Shown here: piece by piece, positions 24,005 to 32,538 of the stretch
Layout of the letters: each line of letters opens with the position of its first letter
How positions within the stretch are numbered: the stretch's first letter is position 1
Assembly (NCBI RefSeq): GCF_006538165.1
Contig: NZ_BDLU01000040.1
Location: forward strand, 1-48,937
Source of the DNA: Komagataeibacter diospyri
GTDB lineage: Bacteria; Pseudomonadota; Alphaproteobacteria; Acetobacterales; Acetobacteraceae
Direction of reading: 5' to 3'
Length of the DNA: 48,937 bases
Translations under genes and position numbers: made by a program
Notes under the pieces: model-generated
Seen by the model: only the letters and a program-made list of their open reading frames with translations
What the model was told of the DNA's origin: nothing
The model's database searches: none

Positions 24005-24418
24005 ATGATTACATTGCCCCCCGATTATCGCCCTTCGGATGATGAGGAATTCATGAATCCGCAGCAGGTGGAATATTTCCGCCTCAAACTGCTGAAGTGG
24101 CGAGCAGACCTCCTCAAGGAAGCGGACGAGACACTTGCCAGCCTGTCCGAAGGCGGCATTCACGAAGCGGACATTACCGACCGTGCCAGTGTCGAGACGG
24201 ACCGTGCACTGGAACTGCGCACGCGCGACCGGGCGCGCAAGCTGATTTCCAAGATCAACCAGGCGTTGCTGCGCATCGAGGCCGGGACCTACGGCTATTG
24301 CGAGGAAACGGGTGAACCCATCGGCCTGAAACGGCTGGAAGCCCGCCCCATCGCGACGCTGTCGATCGAGGCGCAGGAACGTCACGAACGCATGGAACGC
24401 ATCCACCGCGACGACTGA
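24005..24418 (+). CDS. dksA: DksA-family RNA polymerase-binding regulator
   Basis: The 137-residue protein shows the DksA coiled-coil (residues about 20-95; LLKEADETLASLSEGG, then DRASVETDRALELRTRDR with the acidic tip) and the C-terminal globular part YGYCEETGEPIGLKRLEARP. Only one of the four zinc-finger cysteines is left (Cys in YGYCE), the usual form in alphaproteobacteria. DksA enters the secondary channel of RNA polymerase and, with ppGpp, reshapes transcription during starvation. It is followed by tRNA-Thr(GGT). Confidence 0.93.
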   Translation: MITLPPDYRPSDDEEFMNPQQVEYFRLKLLKWRADLLKEADETLASLSEGGIHEADITDRASVETDRALELRTRDRARKLISKINQALLRIEAGTYGYCEETGEPIGLKRLEARPIATLSIEAQERHERMERIHRDD

Positions 24419-24516
24419 TGACGCCTGCTTCCCGGCTGGATGCCCCCAATTTTCCAGAATACGACAAAAGGGGGTTGCCAGCCGATGCAGGAAAAGTTAG
24501 GAAGCGCGCATACAGT

Positions 24517-24591
<75 letters not shown>

Positions 24592-24927
24592 TGATTTCCC
24601 TACATATTCCGCCTTGCATGTTTCCGGTCCGGGTGGGCCATGGAATAAAATGCACATGCCGCGTCCGTCTGGGCCAGTATGGCTGACCGGGCGCATGGAT
24701 ATCCCGCCCTTTTGCCCGACCGGGCTGCCCTGTCCCCATATCCGCAGCAATCAGACATTCTGATGCCTTTCCCCTCTCGACCGGGTGCATGTGGCCGAAT
24801 ATGCTGCCGCAGTTGCCTGTTCCGGTCACAATGCAGGCGGGGCAAAGGGAGTCTCTTGTTCTTGTGAAGGGCATGGATCCCATATTAAAGCAGTGCCGCA
24901 GGCGGGGACGGGAACGGTAGGCACCTC
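24592..24927. other. Intergenic region before hldE
   Basis: 336 bp of ordinary GC. I see no gene, clear promoter or terminator; a long minus-strand frame here is the antisense of hldE running on. Confidence 0.4.
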
Positions 24928-26388
24928 ATGATCGAGAACATGCATTTCGGAAACATTGCCATTGTGGGCGATGTGATACTGGATCGTTATATTTCCGGCC
25001 GGACTGACCGTATCTCCCCCGAGGCCCCCGTGCCGGTTCTGGTGCATGAACACCTCAATACCGTTGCCGGCGGAGCCGCCAATGTGGCGGCGAATGCTGC
25101 GGCACTGGGTGCCCGCGTCGCACTGGTTGGACTGGTGGGGGCTGACGATCATGCAACCTGTCTGGCCCGTACCCTTGCACGCTGGGACCATATCGACACC
25201 CATGGCCTGGTACAGGATACCCACCGCCAGACCACGACCAAGACACGGGTCATGAGCGGTCGCCAGCAGATCGTGCGCATTGATAACGAAGACACTCACG
25301 CCCCTGCCCCCGCCATACAGGCTGAACTGGTGGAAAAGGCATATATGGCCATAGACGGGGCCGATATCCTGATCTGTTCGGATTATGGCAAGGGCGTGCT
25401 GGATGACGGTGTGCTGGAAAAAATCATCACACGCGCCCGCGCACGGAACATTCCCGTAATTGTCGATCCCAAGCGCACATCCTTTGCCGCCTATCGGGGG
25501 GCGACACTGGTCACGCCCAACCGGCAGGAACTGGCACGGGCCACCGGGCTGCCGGTCCGCACGGATGAGCAGATCATTGCCGCAGCCCGGATGGCGGGCG
25601 CACAGTTTGGCGGCAGCGTGCTGGTCACCCGTTCGGAAGAAGGCATGACGCTGTGGCGGGATGATGGGGCGGTCAGCCATGTGCGCAGCCAGGCGGCCGA
25701 AGTATTTGACGTCTCGGGCGCCGGGGACTGCGTGGTTGCAACCGTGGCCGCGATCCTTTCAGCGGGTCATTCCATGGAAACGTCGGTAACAATTGCCAAC
25801 ACGGCCGCTGCCGTGGCAGTGGGCAAGCTGGGCACGACCACCGTTTCACGCGCCGAACTCAGCCACGCATTGATGCGTGACATGCCGGATTCGGGAAAAT
25901 GCGTCTCCCTCGAACAGGCGGCTGCCATGGCGCGGGACTGGCGGCACCATGGGGCACGGGTTGTCTTTACCAACGGATGTTTCGACCTGCTGCATCCGGG
26001 CCATATTTCGCTGATACAGGGGGCCGCAGCCCAGGGGGACAAGCTGATCGTGGCACTGAACACCGATCGCTCCGTCCGCCGCCTGAAGGGGGAAAGCCGC
26101 CCCATACAGGATGAACGCGCACGGGCTACCGTGATCGGCGCGCTGCGCAATGTCGATCTGGTGGTGCTGTTCGATCAGGACACGCCGGAAGAGGCCATCC
26201 GCGCGATCCTGCCTGATGTCATCGTAAAGGGTGCCGATTACCGCGAGGATGAAGTGGTGGGCGGCGATATTGTAAAGGCCAGTGGCGGACGCGTCGTGCT
26301 GGTTGACATCATGCCCGGCCGGTCAACCACATCGCTTGTGCGGCAGGCAGGCGGCGAGCCCCGGGCCGAGACTGATACCACAGCGTGA
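24928..26388 (+). CDS. hldE: Bifunctional heptose-7-phosphate kinase / heptose-1-phosphate adenylyltransferase
   Basis: The 486-residue protein joins two enzymes. Residues 1-320 are a ribokinase-type kinase (GGAANVAANAAALG, and the anion hole DVSGAGD). Residues about 345-480 are a cytidylyltransferase-like domain with HPGH in TNGCFDLLHPGHI and the later ADYREDEVVGGD and PGRSTTSLV. HldE makes ADP-heptose for the lipopolysaccharide core. The start could also be the second Met (MHFGN). It overlaps the next gene by 4 bp (GTGA), so an AGE-type isomerase is translated with it. The other heptose genes (gmhA, gmhB, hldD) are not in this window. Confidence 0.95.
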   Translation: MIENMHFGNIAIVGDVILDRYISGRTDRISPEAPVPVLVHEHLNTVAGGAANVAANAAALGARVALVGLVGADDHATCLARTLARWDHIDTHGLVQDTHRQTTTKTRVMSGRQQIVRIDNEDTHAPAPAIQAELVEKAYMAIDGADILICSDYGKGVLDDGVLEKIITRARARNIPVIVDPKRTSFAAYRGATLVTPNRQELARATGLPVRTDEQIIAAARMAGAQFGGSVLVTRSEEGMTLWRDDGAVSHVRSQAAEVFDVSGAGDCVVATVAAILSAGHSMETSVTIANTAAAVAVGKLGTTTVSRAELSHALMRDMPDSGKCVSLEQAAAMARDWRHHGARVVFTNGCFDLLHPGHISLIQGAAAQGDKLIVALNTDRSVRRLKGESRPIQDERARATVIGALRNVDLVVLFDQDTPEEAIRAILPDVIVKGADYREDEVVGGDIVKASGGRVVLVDIMPGRSTTSLVRQAGGEPRAETDTTA

Positions 26389-27560
26389 CCCCCGACCACT
26401 TCCAGACATGGGCTGTCCGGCAAGCCCTGCCGCTATGGTCTGAAAATGGGTTCGACAGGGACCGGACCCTGTTCCATGAACGGCTGGATTTCAGTGGCCG
26501 CCCGATCATCCTGCCCGCCCTGCGCCTGATGGTGCAGGCGCGCCAGATCGCGACCTACTGCCGCGCGGCCCTGCGCGGTGATCACCCCGCAGGAGAGATG
26601 GCCCTGCACTGCCTTGCGGAAGTCAAACGCCGCTACCACCGTGCCGATGGCGCGGCGGGCTGGGTCTTCTCCCTCTCGCCCGATGGACGGCCCGCTGACC
26701 GGCGGCGTGACCTGTATGGCCATGCCTTCATCCTGTATGCCCATGCATGGGCCTACCGCCTGTCGGGTGATCCGGGCCTGCGACGCCGTGCGGGGGATGC
26801 GGCGACCGAACTGGAGACCATATTCCACACCCCTGGCCCGGGATTCATGGATGCCGTCCCGCCCCATGACGCCATCCGGCGACAGAATCCCCACATGCAC
26901 CTGCTGGAAGCGTGGCTGGCCCTGTTTGAAGCTACGGGAGAGGATATTTACCGCGACCGCGCAGCCAGACTGGTCACGCTGGCCATCACACGCTTCATTG
27001 ACCCGGCAAGCGGCCTGCTGCTGGAGGACTTTACTGCGAACTGGCAGCCCCTTCACCCTGCGGGGCAGAACCGTGCGGAACCCGGTCATCTGCTGGAATG
27101 GTCGTGGCTGCTGCACGAATACCTGCGCCTGTGCGCGCCACGGGATGCGGACAGTATCCGGCAGGTCGCCGTGCGGCTCCATTCAACTGCGCTGGCCCAT
27201 ACAGCGCCCATCCATCCCCCCGTCATCCGCAATGCCGTGGGGCAGGACGGACGGGTCGTGGATGGGGGGACGCGCATCTGGCCCCAGACGGAACTGATCC
27301 GCTCCCTTGGCATGAACCATTCCACAGCGGTCTCATCCGGCGTGATCGCGGGCGTGCTGGCCCATTTCACCACCCATTACATTCCACCCCACCTGAACGG
27401 AGGGTGGATCGACCGCCTGAATGCGGACGGGACCCCGGCAATGGATCATATGCCCGCCAGTTCGCTGTACCATATTTACGGGGCGGTCTGTGACCTGACC
27501 GATGGCAGGAACGCAGGACATAAGGATGCGGCGGACAGCCTTTCGCATTCCGAACCATGA
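26385..27560 (+). CDS. AGE-family sugar epimerase/isomerase
   Basis: The 391-residue protein, starting at a GTG inside the hldE stop, has the all-helical (alpha/alpha)6 barrel of N-acylglucosamine 2-epimerases and mannose/sulfoquinovose isomerases. Typical phrases are RDLYGHAFILYAHAW, NPHMHLLEAWLALFEAT and HLLEWSWLLHEY, which carry the catalytic His and Arg residues. The natural substrate is not clear; known members interconvert mannose and fructose, GlcNAc and ManNAc, or aldose ends of disaccharides. Translational coupling to hldE suggests a role in the supply of a sugar for lipopolysaccharide or exopolysaccharide. ugd follows after 59 bp. Confidence 0.85.
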   Translation: MTPDHFQTWAVRQALPLWSENGFDRDRTLFHERLDFSGRPIILPALRLMVQARQIATYCRAALRGDHPAGEMALHCLAEVKRRYHRADGAAGWVFSLSPDGRPADRRRDLYGHAFILYAHAWAYRLSGDPGLRRRAGDAATELETIFHTPGPGFMDAVPPHDAIRRQNPHMHLLEAWLALFEATGEDIYRDRAARLVTLAITRFIDPASGLLLEDFTANWQPLHPAGQNRAEPGHLLEWSWLLHEYLRLCAPRDADSIRQVAVRLHSTALAHTAPIHPPVIRNAVGQDGRVVDGGTRIWPQTELIRSLGMNHSTAVSSGVIAGVLAHFTTHYIPPHLNGGWIDRLNADGTPAMDHMPASSLYHIYGAVCDLTDGRNAGHKDAADSLSHSEP

Positions 27561-27619
27561 TATCAACCCGACCAAATTAGCTGTCGCACAGGCAGATTTC
27601 CCGACAAGGAGGGAATGGA

Positions 27620-28945
27620 ATGAAGATTGCTGTCATCGGGGCTGGCTATGTCGGACTGGTCACGGGTGCCTGTTTTGCCGATTTTGGACATGAAGTCCGC
27701 TGTATCGACACGGACCCGGACAAGGTCGCGGCCCTGCGGCAGGGCAGGGTTCCGATTTATGAACCCGGCCTTGCGGAACTGATTACAACCAATATGGCGG
27801 CAGGCCGCCTGTGCTTCGACATGGACCTGGCATGGGGCGTGGGCGATGCGGATGCCGTCTTCATTGCCGTGGGCACCCCGTCACGCCGGGGGGACGGGCA
27901 TGCAGACCTGAGCTATGTATATGATGCCGCGCGCAACATTGCTGCCGAATTGCGGGGCTATACCGTGGTTGTCACCAAGTCCACCGTGCCGGTGGGTACG
28001 GGCGATGAAGTCGAACGCCTGATCCGCGAAGCCCGGCCTGATGCCGATTTTGCCGTGGCCTCCAACCCCGAATTCCTGCGCGAAGGGGCCGCCATTGGTG
28101 ATTTCAAGCGCCCCGACCGCATCGTAATCGGCACGACCGACCCACGCGCACGCGACGTGATGGCGGAAGTCTACCGTCCGTTATTCCTCAATCAGGCCCC
28201 GATCCTGTTTACCGACCGCCGCACGTCGGAACTGACCAAATACGCGGCCAATGCCTTCCTTGCCACCAAGATCACCTTCATCAACGAAATGGCCGACCTG
28301 TGTGAACGTGCGGGAGCAAATGTGCAGGATGTCGCCCGTGGCATGGGGCTGGATAACCGCATCGGGTCGAAATTCCTGCATGCAGGCCCCGGCTTTGGCG
28401 GGTCATGCTTCCCCAAGGATGTCAGCGCCCTGATAAAAACCACGCAGGATTACGGCGTGCCGGGTCGCGTCATCGAAGCCGTGGCCCATGTGAATGAACA
28501 GCGCAAGCGCGCCATGGGCCGCAAGATCATCCGGGCAGCAGGCGGTGACGTGCGGGACCGGACGATTGCCCTGCTGGGCCTGACCTTCAAGCCCAATACC
28601 GATGACATGCGCGACGCCCCCTCCATCGCCATAACCCGCGCATTGCACGATGCCGGGGCGCATATACGCGCCTTTGACCCGGTTGGCATGGAACAGGCGC
28701 GGCGGGTGCTGGACGGCATCACCTTCTGCACCGATGCGTATGAAACGGTCACCGGGGCGGATGCCGTGGCGGTCGTGACCGAATGGGACGCCTTCCGTGC
28801 GCTGGACCTTGCACGCATGCGCAACCTCATGAACACGCCCGTTCTGGTGGACCTGCACAATGTCTATAACCCCGGTGACGTGGAAAAGGCCGGCTTTTCG
28901 TATACCGGCGTGGGTCGTGGCCACACCGGCCCCAAATCTGCCTGA
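27620..28945 (+). CDS. ugd: UDP-glucose 6-dehydrogenase
   Basis: The 441-residue protein starts MKIAVIGAGYVGLVTGACFADFGHEV, with its Rossmann GxGYVG site, behind a strong ribosome binding site (aaggaggg). Catalytic Cys is in GFGGSCFPKDV (about residue 260). Other family phrases are STVPVGTG, NPEFLREG and LGLTFKPNTDDMRDAPS. It oxidises UDP-glucose to UDP-glucuronate with two NAD+, giving the precursor for uronic acids in capsules and exopolysaccharides such as acetan. The gene downstream is probably the epimerase that turns UDP-GlcA into UDP-GalA. Confidence 0.96.
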   Translation: MKIAVIGAGYVGLVTGACFADFGHEVRCIDTDPDKVAALRQGRVPIYEPGLAELITTNMAAGRLCFDMDLAWGVGDADAVFIAVGTPSRRGDGHADLSYVYDAARNIAAELRGYTVVVTKSTVPVGTGDEVERLIREARPDADFAVASNPEFLREGAAIGDFKRPDRIVIGTTDPRARDVMAEVYRPLFLNQAPILFTDRRTSELTKYAANAFLATKITFINEMADLCERAGANVQDVARGMGLDNRIGSKFLHAGPGFGGSCFPKDVSALIKTTQDYGVPGRVIEAVAHVNEQRKRAMGRKIIRAAGGDVRDRTIALLGLTFKPNTDDMRDAPSIAITRALHDAGAHIRAFDPVGMEQARRVLDGITFCTDAYETVTGADAVAVVTEWDAFRALDLARMRNLMNTPVLVDLHNVYNPGDVEKAGFSYTGVGRGHTGPKSA

Positions 28946-29128
28946 AAGGGCTGCCATCCGTTTTTACCGTTGGTCGTATCGTGGCCCGTGTTCCATTTAT
29001 CCGCCTGAAGATGATGCGCTTTTCCCGGCGAACCACCTGCAGGCCGATAACGGAAAAGCAGACCACGTGACGTAAGGACGTGAACAGGGCAGCCTGCCAG
29101 GACTGTCCGGATTTTTGGGAGTTCGGGG

Positions 29129-30136
29129 ATGCGTATCCTTGTTACCGGCACGGCCGGGTTCATCGGTTTCCACCTTGCCCGCCGCCTGCTGCGCGATGGG
29201 CACGCGGTCACCGGCATTGATGGCATGACCAGCTATTACGATGTCACGCTGAAGCAGAAACGCCATGCCATGCTGCGTGAATTCGAACACTTCACCTGCA
29301 ATGAATTCATGCTGGAAGATGCGCAGGCGATGGAAAACGCATTTACGCGCTGCAATCCAGAACTGGTGGTCCATCTGGCGGCACAGGCGGGCGTGCGCTA
29401 CAGCATCGAAAATCCCGGCACCTATGTCAGCGCCAACATGGTGGGCACCTTCAATGTGCTGGAACAGGCCCGGCGATGCCAGCCCGCACATCTGATGATC
29501 GCTTCAACCTCATCCGTCTATGGGGCCAGCAAAGACGTGCCCTTTTCGGAAACCCAGCGCTGTGACCATCCCCTCAGCGTCTATGCCGCGACCAAGAAGG
29601 CCACGGAAGAACTGGCGCATTCCTATTCCCATATCTGGAAGCTGCCGATCACCGCCTTCCGCTTCTTTACCGTCTATGGCCCCTGGGGTCGGCCGGACAT
29701 GGCGCTGTTCAGGTTCACAGCCAATACGCTGGCAGGCCAACCGATCGACGTTTACAACAACGGTGATATGGAACGTGATTTCACCTATATCGACGATCTG
29801 GTGGAAGCGATCTGCCTGCTGTCTGAAAAGCCGCCACGCGGTCCGGGCGAAAGCGATCCCGGTGCCAGTCCGGTTGCCCCTTACCGGGTCATCAATATCG
29901 GCAACAGCCATCCCGTCAGCCTGATGGCGTTTATCGAAGCGATTGAAAAGGCGCTGGGCCGTCCCTGCATCCGCAACTACATGCCCATGCAGCCCGGTGA
30001 CGTGCCGCGCACATGGGCCGACTGTTCCGCCCTGCAGACCCTGACCGGCTTCCGCCCTGCGACACCGGTGCAGGCAGGGGTGGATGCGTTCGTGGACTGG
30101 TACCGGCAGTACTACCGCGTGCCACAGACTGCATAA
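29129..30136 (+). CDS. NAD-dependent epimerase, probably UDP-glucuronate 4-epimerase
   Basis: The 335-residue short-chain epimerase has the NAD site GTAGFIGFHLA at the start and the catalytic pair in STSSVYGAS...YAATKKA. The sequence GVRYSIENPGTYVSANMVGTFNVLE and FRFFTVYGPWGRPDMA is typical of the UDP-GlcA 4-epimerase/CapI branch. Position right after ugd supports conversion of UDP-GlcA to UDP-GalA. A ribosome binding site (gggag) precedes the ATG. It is the last gene of this sugar-nucleotide block; its end converges with the c-di-GMP operon across a palindromic repeat. Confidence 0.9.
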   Translation: MRILVTGTAGFIGFHLARRLLRDGHAVTGIDGMTSYYDVTLKQKRHAMLREFEHFTCNEFMLEDAQAMENAFTRCNPELVVHLAAQAGVRYSIENPGTYVSANMVGTFNVLEQARRCQPAHLMIASTSSVYGASKDVPFSETQRCDHPLSVYAATKKATEELAHSYSHIWKLPITAFRFFTVYGPWGRPDMALFRFTANTLAGQPIDVYNNGDMERDFTYIDDLVEAICLLSEKPPRGPGESDPGASPVAPYRVINIGNSHPVSLMAFIEAIEKALGRPCIRNYMPMQPGDVPRTWADCSALQTLTGFRPATPVQAGVDAFVDWYRQYYRVPQTA

Positions 30137-30149
30137 GCATACTAACTGA

Positions 30150-30233
30150 TAAAAGTTTTTGCGTGCCCCCTTATTTCAAATAAGACGGCGCTCTCTGAAG
30201 CTGTTTGAAAATAAGATTCACCAGAATTTCTTT
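30150..30233. repeat. Composite palindromic repeat, copy 6 (diverged hairpins)
   Basis: It has the order of the 18131 copy (aaaagtttttgcgtgcc, hairpin, ctgaagctgtttgaaaataag, then accagaatttctttg) but both hairpins carry mismatches. It lies between two convergent gene ends. Confidence 0.7.
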
Positions 30234-30235
30234 GA

Positions 30236-30685
30236 TTACAGGCTATCCAGCCCAAGGGCCGCAATATCCGCAGGCGGCCCCGCCAGCATGCAGGCAACCC
30301 CGGTCGTGCGGTCCACCACCATGCGGATATCCACCGGGCCTTCCGCGCCAAACAGATCGGATGTCACGACATAGGCCGGACGCAGGGGTTCATTGTCCGT
30401 GGCGTCATGGCGCGCCACCTCCGTCATGATGCGGCCAAGCGCACGTTCCAGCCCATCCATGACACGTGATGGGGCAAGGCGCGGGTGCCCTGGCGGGCCG
30501 TCACCGGTGCAATGAAGTTCCAACAGCCTTGCCCATGCCGCAGTCGGAATGAACATGGGCATGCGCGACCCGTCATTATGCCGTTCGGCATGCATGATGC
30601 GCCGCGTATTGGCCAGCTCGATTACATCGATACGCGGCAGGTCGTCACCAATCCGGGCGGCAACGGTACGGGGGGTATCGGTCAT
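30236..30685 (-). CDS. Unknown 149-residue protein, third gene of the c-di-GMP operon
   Basis: The ATG of this frame overlaps the end of the diguanylate cyclase gene by 4 bp (ATGA), so it is translated with it. The protein is soluble, without signal peptide or membrane helix, and I do not recognise a family. It has one His-rich patch (MHAERHNDG) and a mixed alpha/beta look. The c-di-GMP operon cdg1 of Komagataeibacter xylinus is described as having extra genes beside pdeA1 and dgc1 (cdg1A and cdg1D); this could be the cdg1D-type gene, which is an inference from position only. Confidence 0.7.
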   Translation of the reverse strand: MTDTPRTVAARIGDDLPRIDVIELANTRRIMHAERHNDGSRMPMFIPTAAWARLLELHCTGDGPPGHPRLAPSRVMDGLERALGRIMTEVARHDATDNEPLRPAYVVTSDLFGAEGPVDIRMVVDRTTGVACMLAGPPADIAALGLDSL

Positions 30686-32415
30686 GCGCAGGTTGTCCCA
30701 TCAAAATGCGATGGCAGCTTGAGTATATCCTGCGATGACAGGGCGGAAGAAATATAGAAACCCTGTATCCGTTCCGGCTTCATCTGCATGACCAGGTCAA
30801 ACTGTTCACGGTTTTCGACGCCTTCGACCGTGATTTCCATCCCGAATCCCTGCCCCATGTCGATCAGGCTGGACAGGACCATGCAGGCATCGGGATTGCC
30901 GACGATGTTGGCGACCATGCTCTGGTCGATCTTGACCTGTGAAAAGGGCAGTTCGCGCAGGTGGTTCAGCACGGTAATCCCCTTGCCGAAATTATCCAGC
31001 GCAATGCGGAAACCCGAACGGGCCAGTTCGCGCAGGTTGCGGATCCCCTGATCCGCCCGGCGGCCATGCAGCATCGCCTCGGTCACTTCCAGCACGAAGC
31101 TGTCCGGGGACATGTTGAAACGCCTGAGCGATTCCTCCAGTTCGCGCTGGTAGTCATCGCGGATCAGGTCCATGCGCGACAGGTTGATGGCAAGCTGGCG
31201 CGGGGGCTGGCCCTTCTCGTTCCACATGCACACATCATGGCGGAAAGCCTCGATCATGCGTGGGCCCATGGCCTGCGCCAGGCCGGCATCGGTAAACACA
31301 TCGGAGAAATCTTCCGCCGCCAGCAGCCCGCGTTCAGGGTGCTGCCAGCGCAGTAGCGCCTCGATCTGGTCCACTTCACGCGTGCGGCAGTTCAGGATCG
31401 GCTGGTAATAGACCTCGAACTGGTTGCGTTCGACACCGCACCGCGCCTCGCTCAGGATGGACACACGGGCCTGCGCGCGCTCACGCAGGCTGCGGGTGAA
31501 CATCTGCGACTGCTTGCCACCCGCACGCTTGGCCGCATACATCGCCATGTCGGCGTTTTTCTGAACGTCTTCCATCGTGTCGGTGCCATCCAGCAGCACC
31601 GCGCCAATGCTGCCCGCGACACTTACGGTCACCGTTTCAATGTCGATGGGACGTTCCAGCACGCCCTGCAGGCGGTCCATGTACCGCTCCAGCGATACAT
31701 CCTCCAGCGTGCGGTGCAGGATCACCGCGAACTCATCCCCGCCCAGACGGCTGACAGGGTCATCCGGGTGGGTCATTTCAATCAGACGCGAGGCAATGGC
31801 GCGCAGCACGATGTCACCGGCATGATGGCCATGCACATCATTGATCTGCTTGAAACCGTCAAGGTCGAACATGGCCAGGGCTGGCTGGGGCGCCCCGCCA
31901 CCACCGGTTTCGCGGCAGCGCGCGATCTCGTCAGCCAGGGCAGTATTGAACCCGCCCCGGTTGAGCAGCCCCGTCAGCGTATCCGTTTCCGCCAGTTCAC
32001 ACAGGCGGTCACGGGTGTTCATCAGTTCGGTAATCTCAAACCGGCTGGCGACATACCCCTGTATCCGGCCCTGTCTGTCCTTCTTGGGGATGATGGTGGT
32101 CGCCACCCAGTACAGCGACCCGTCCTTGGCGCGGTTGCAGATATTGCCCTGCCACAGTTCGCCCGCCTCGATCGTGCGGTACAGGTCACGGAAGAAATCC
32201 GCGTCATGATAGCCGGAATTGACGATACGGTGCGTGGAACCGATCAGTTCCTCACGCGAGTACTGACTGATTTCACAAAAACGGTCATTCACATAGGTGA
32301 TGACCCCCTTTGTGTCGGTAATGGCGACGATCAGGACACTATCAACCAGGTCGGCCCAGAAATCCGAATCCTGATGTGTCAGTGCCCGCAGCCGATCATC
32401 GTGTTGCAATGCCAT
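30682..32415 (-). CDS. PAS-GGDEF-EAL protein, probable diguanylate cyclase (dgc-type)
   Basis: The 577-residue protein has an N-terminal PAS domain (about 20-130), a GGDEF domain (DTLTGLLNRGG..., FDLDGFKQIND; GGDEF at 225-229, intact) and an EAL domain (EAL at 352-354). The EAL metal site is damaged: the usual DDFGTG is DNFGKG (474-479) and the following loop is altered, so it should not cleave c-di-GMP. This fits a cyclase with an inactive EAL half. The inhibitory RxxD site before GGDEF lacks its Arg (HPDD). The PAS shows the WQGNICNRAKDGSLYW pattern of FAD-binding PAS (NifL, Aer), as in the flavin-bearing cyclase of K. xylinus. It lies 123 bp downstream of the phosphodiesterase gene. Confidence 0.9.
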   Translation of the reverse strand: MALQHDDRLRALTHQDSDFWADLVDSVLIVAITDTKGVITYVNDRFCEISQYSREELIGSTHRIVNSGYHDADFFRDLYRTIEAGELWQGNICNRAKDGSLYWVATTIIPKKDRQGRIQGYVASRFEITELMNTRDRLCELAETDTLTGLLNRGGFNTALADEIARCRETGGGGAPQPALAMFDLDGFKQINDVHGHHAGDIVLRAIASRLIEMTHPDDPVSRLGGDEFAVILHRTLEDVSLERYMDRLQGVLERPIDIETVTVSVAGSIGAVLLDGTDTMEDVQKNADMAMYAAKRAGGKQSQMFTRSLRERAQARVSILSEARCGVERNQFEVYYQPILNCRTREVDQIEALLRWQHPERGLLAAEDFSDVFTDAGLAQAMGPRMIEAFRHDVCMWNEKGQPPRQLAINLSRMDLIRDDYQRELEESLRRFNMSPDSFVLEVTEAMLHGRRADQGIRNLRELARSGFRIALDNFGKGITVLNHLRELPFSQVKIDQSMVANIVGNPDACMVLSSLIDMGQGFGMEITVEGVENREQFDLVMQMKPERIQGFYISSALSSQDILKLPSHFDGTTCA

Positions 32416-32538
32416 ATTCCCGCCTGGAACCTACAATAAAAAACAGAACAGAATGCTTCATGAAATCAGCCCGGCAACAGGACCGGAACGGTGCATGATA
32501 TACCCATGCAGCTTCGTCATGCCAGAGACCACGCCATA

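Noticed and set aside
22883..24406. A 507-residue minus-strand frame across the efflux channel and dksA
   Set aside because: Runs through two clear genes on the other strand and shows no domain.
24005..24418. Loss of three zinc-finger cysteines in DksA
   Set aside because: This is the usual state in alphaproteobacterial DksA proteins, so it is not unusual.
24826..25680. A 284-residue minus-strand frame
   Set aside because: Antisense of hldE, no start signal.
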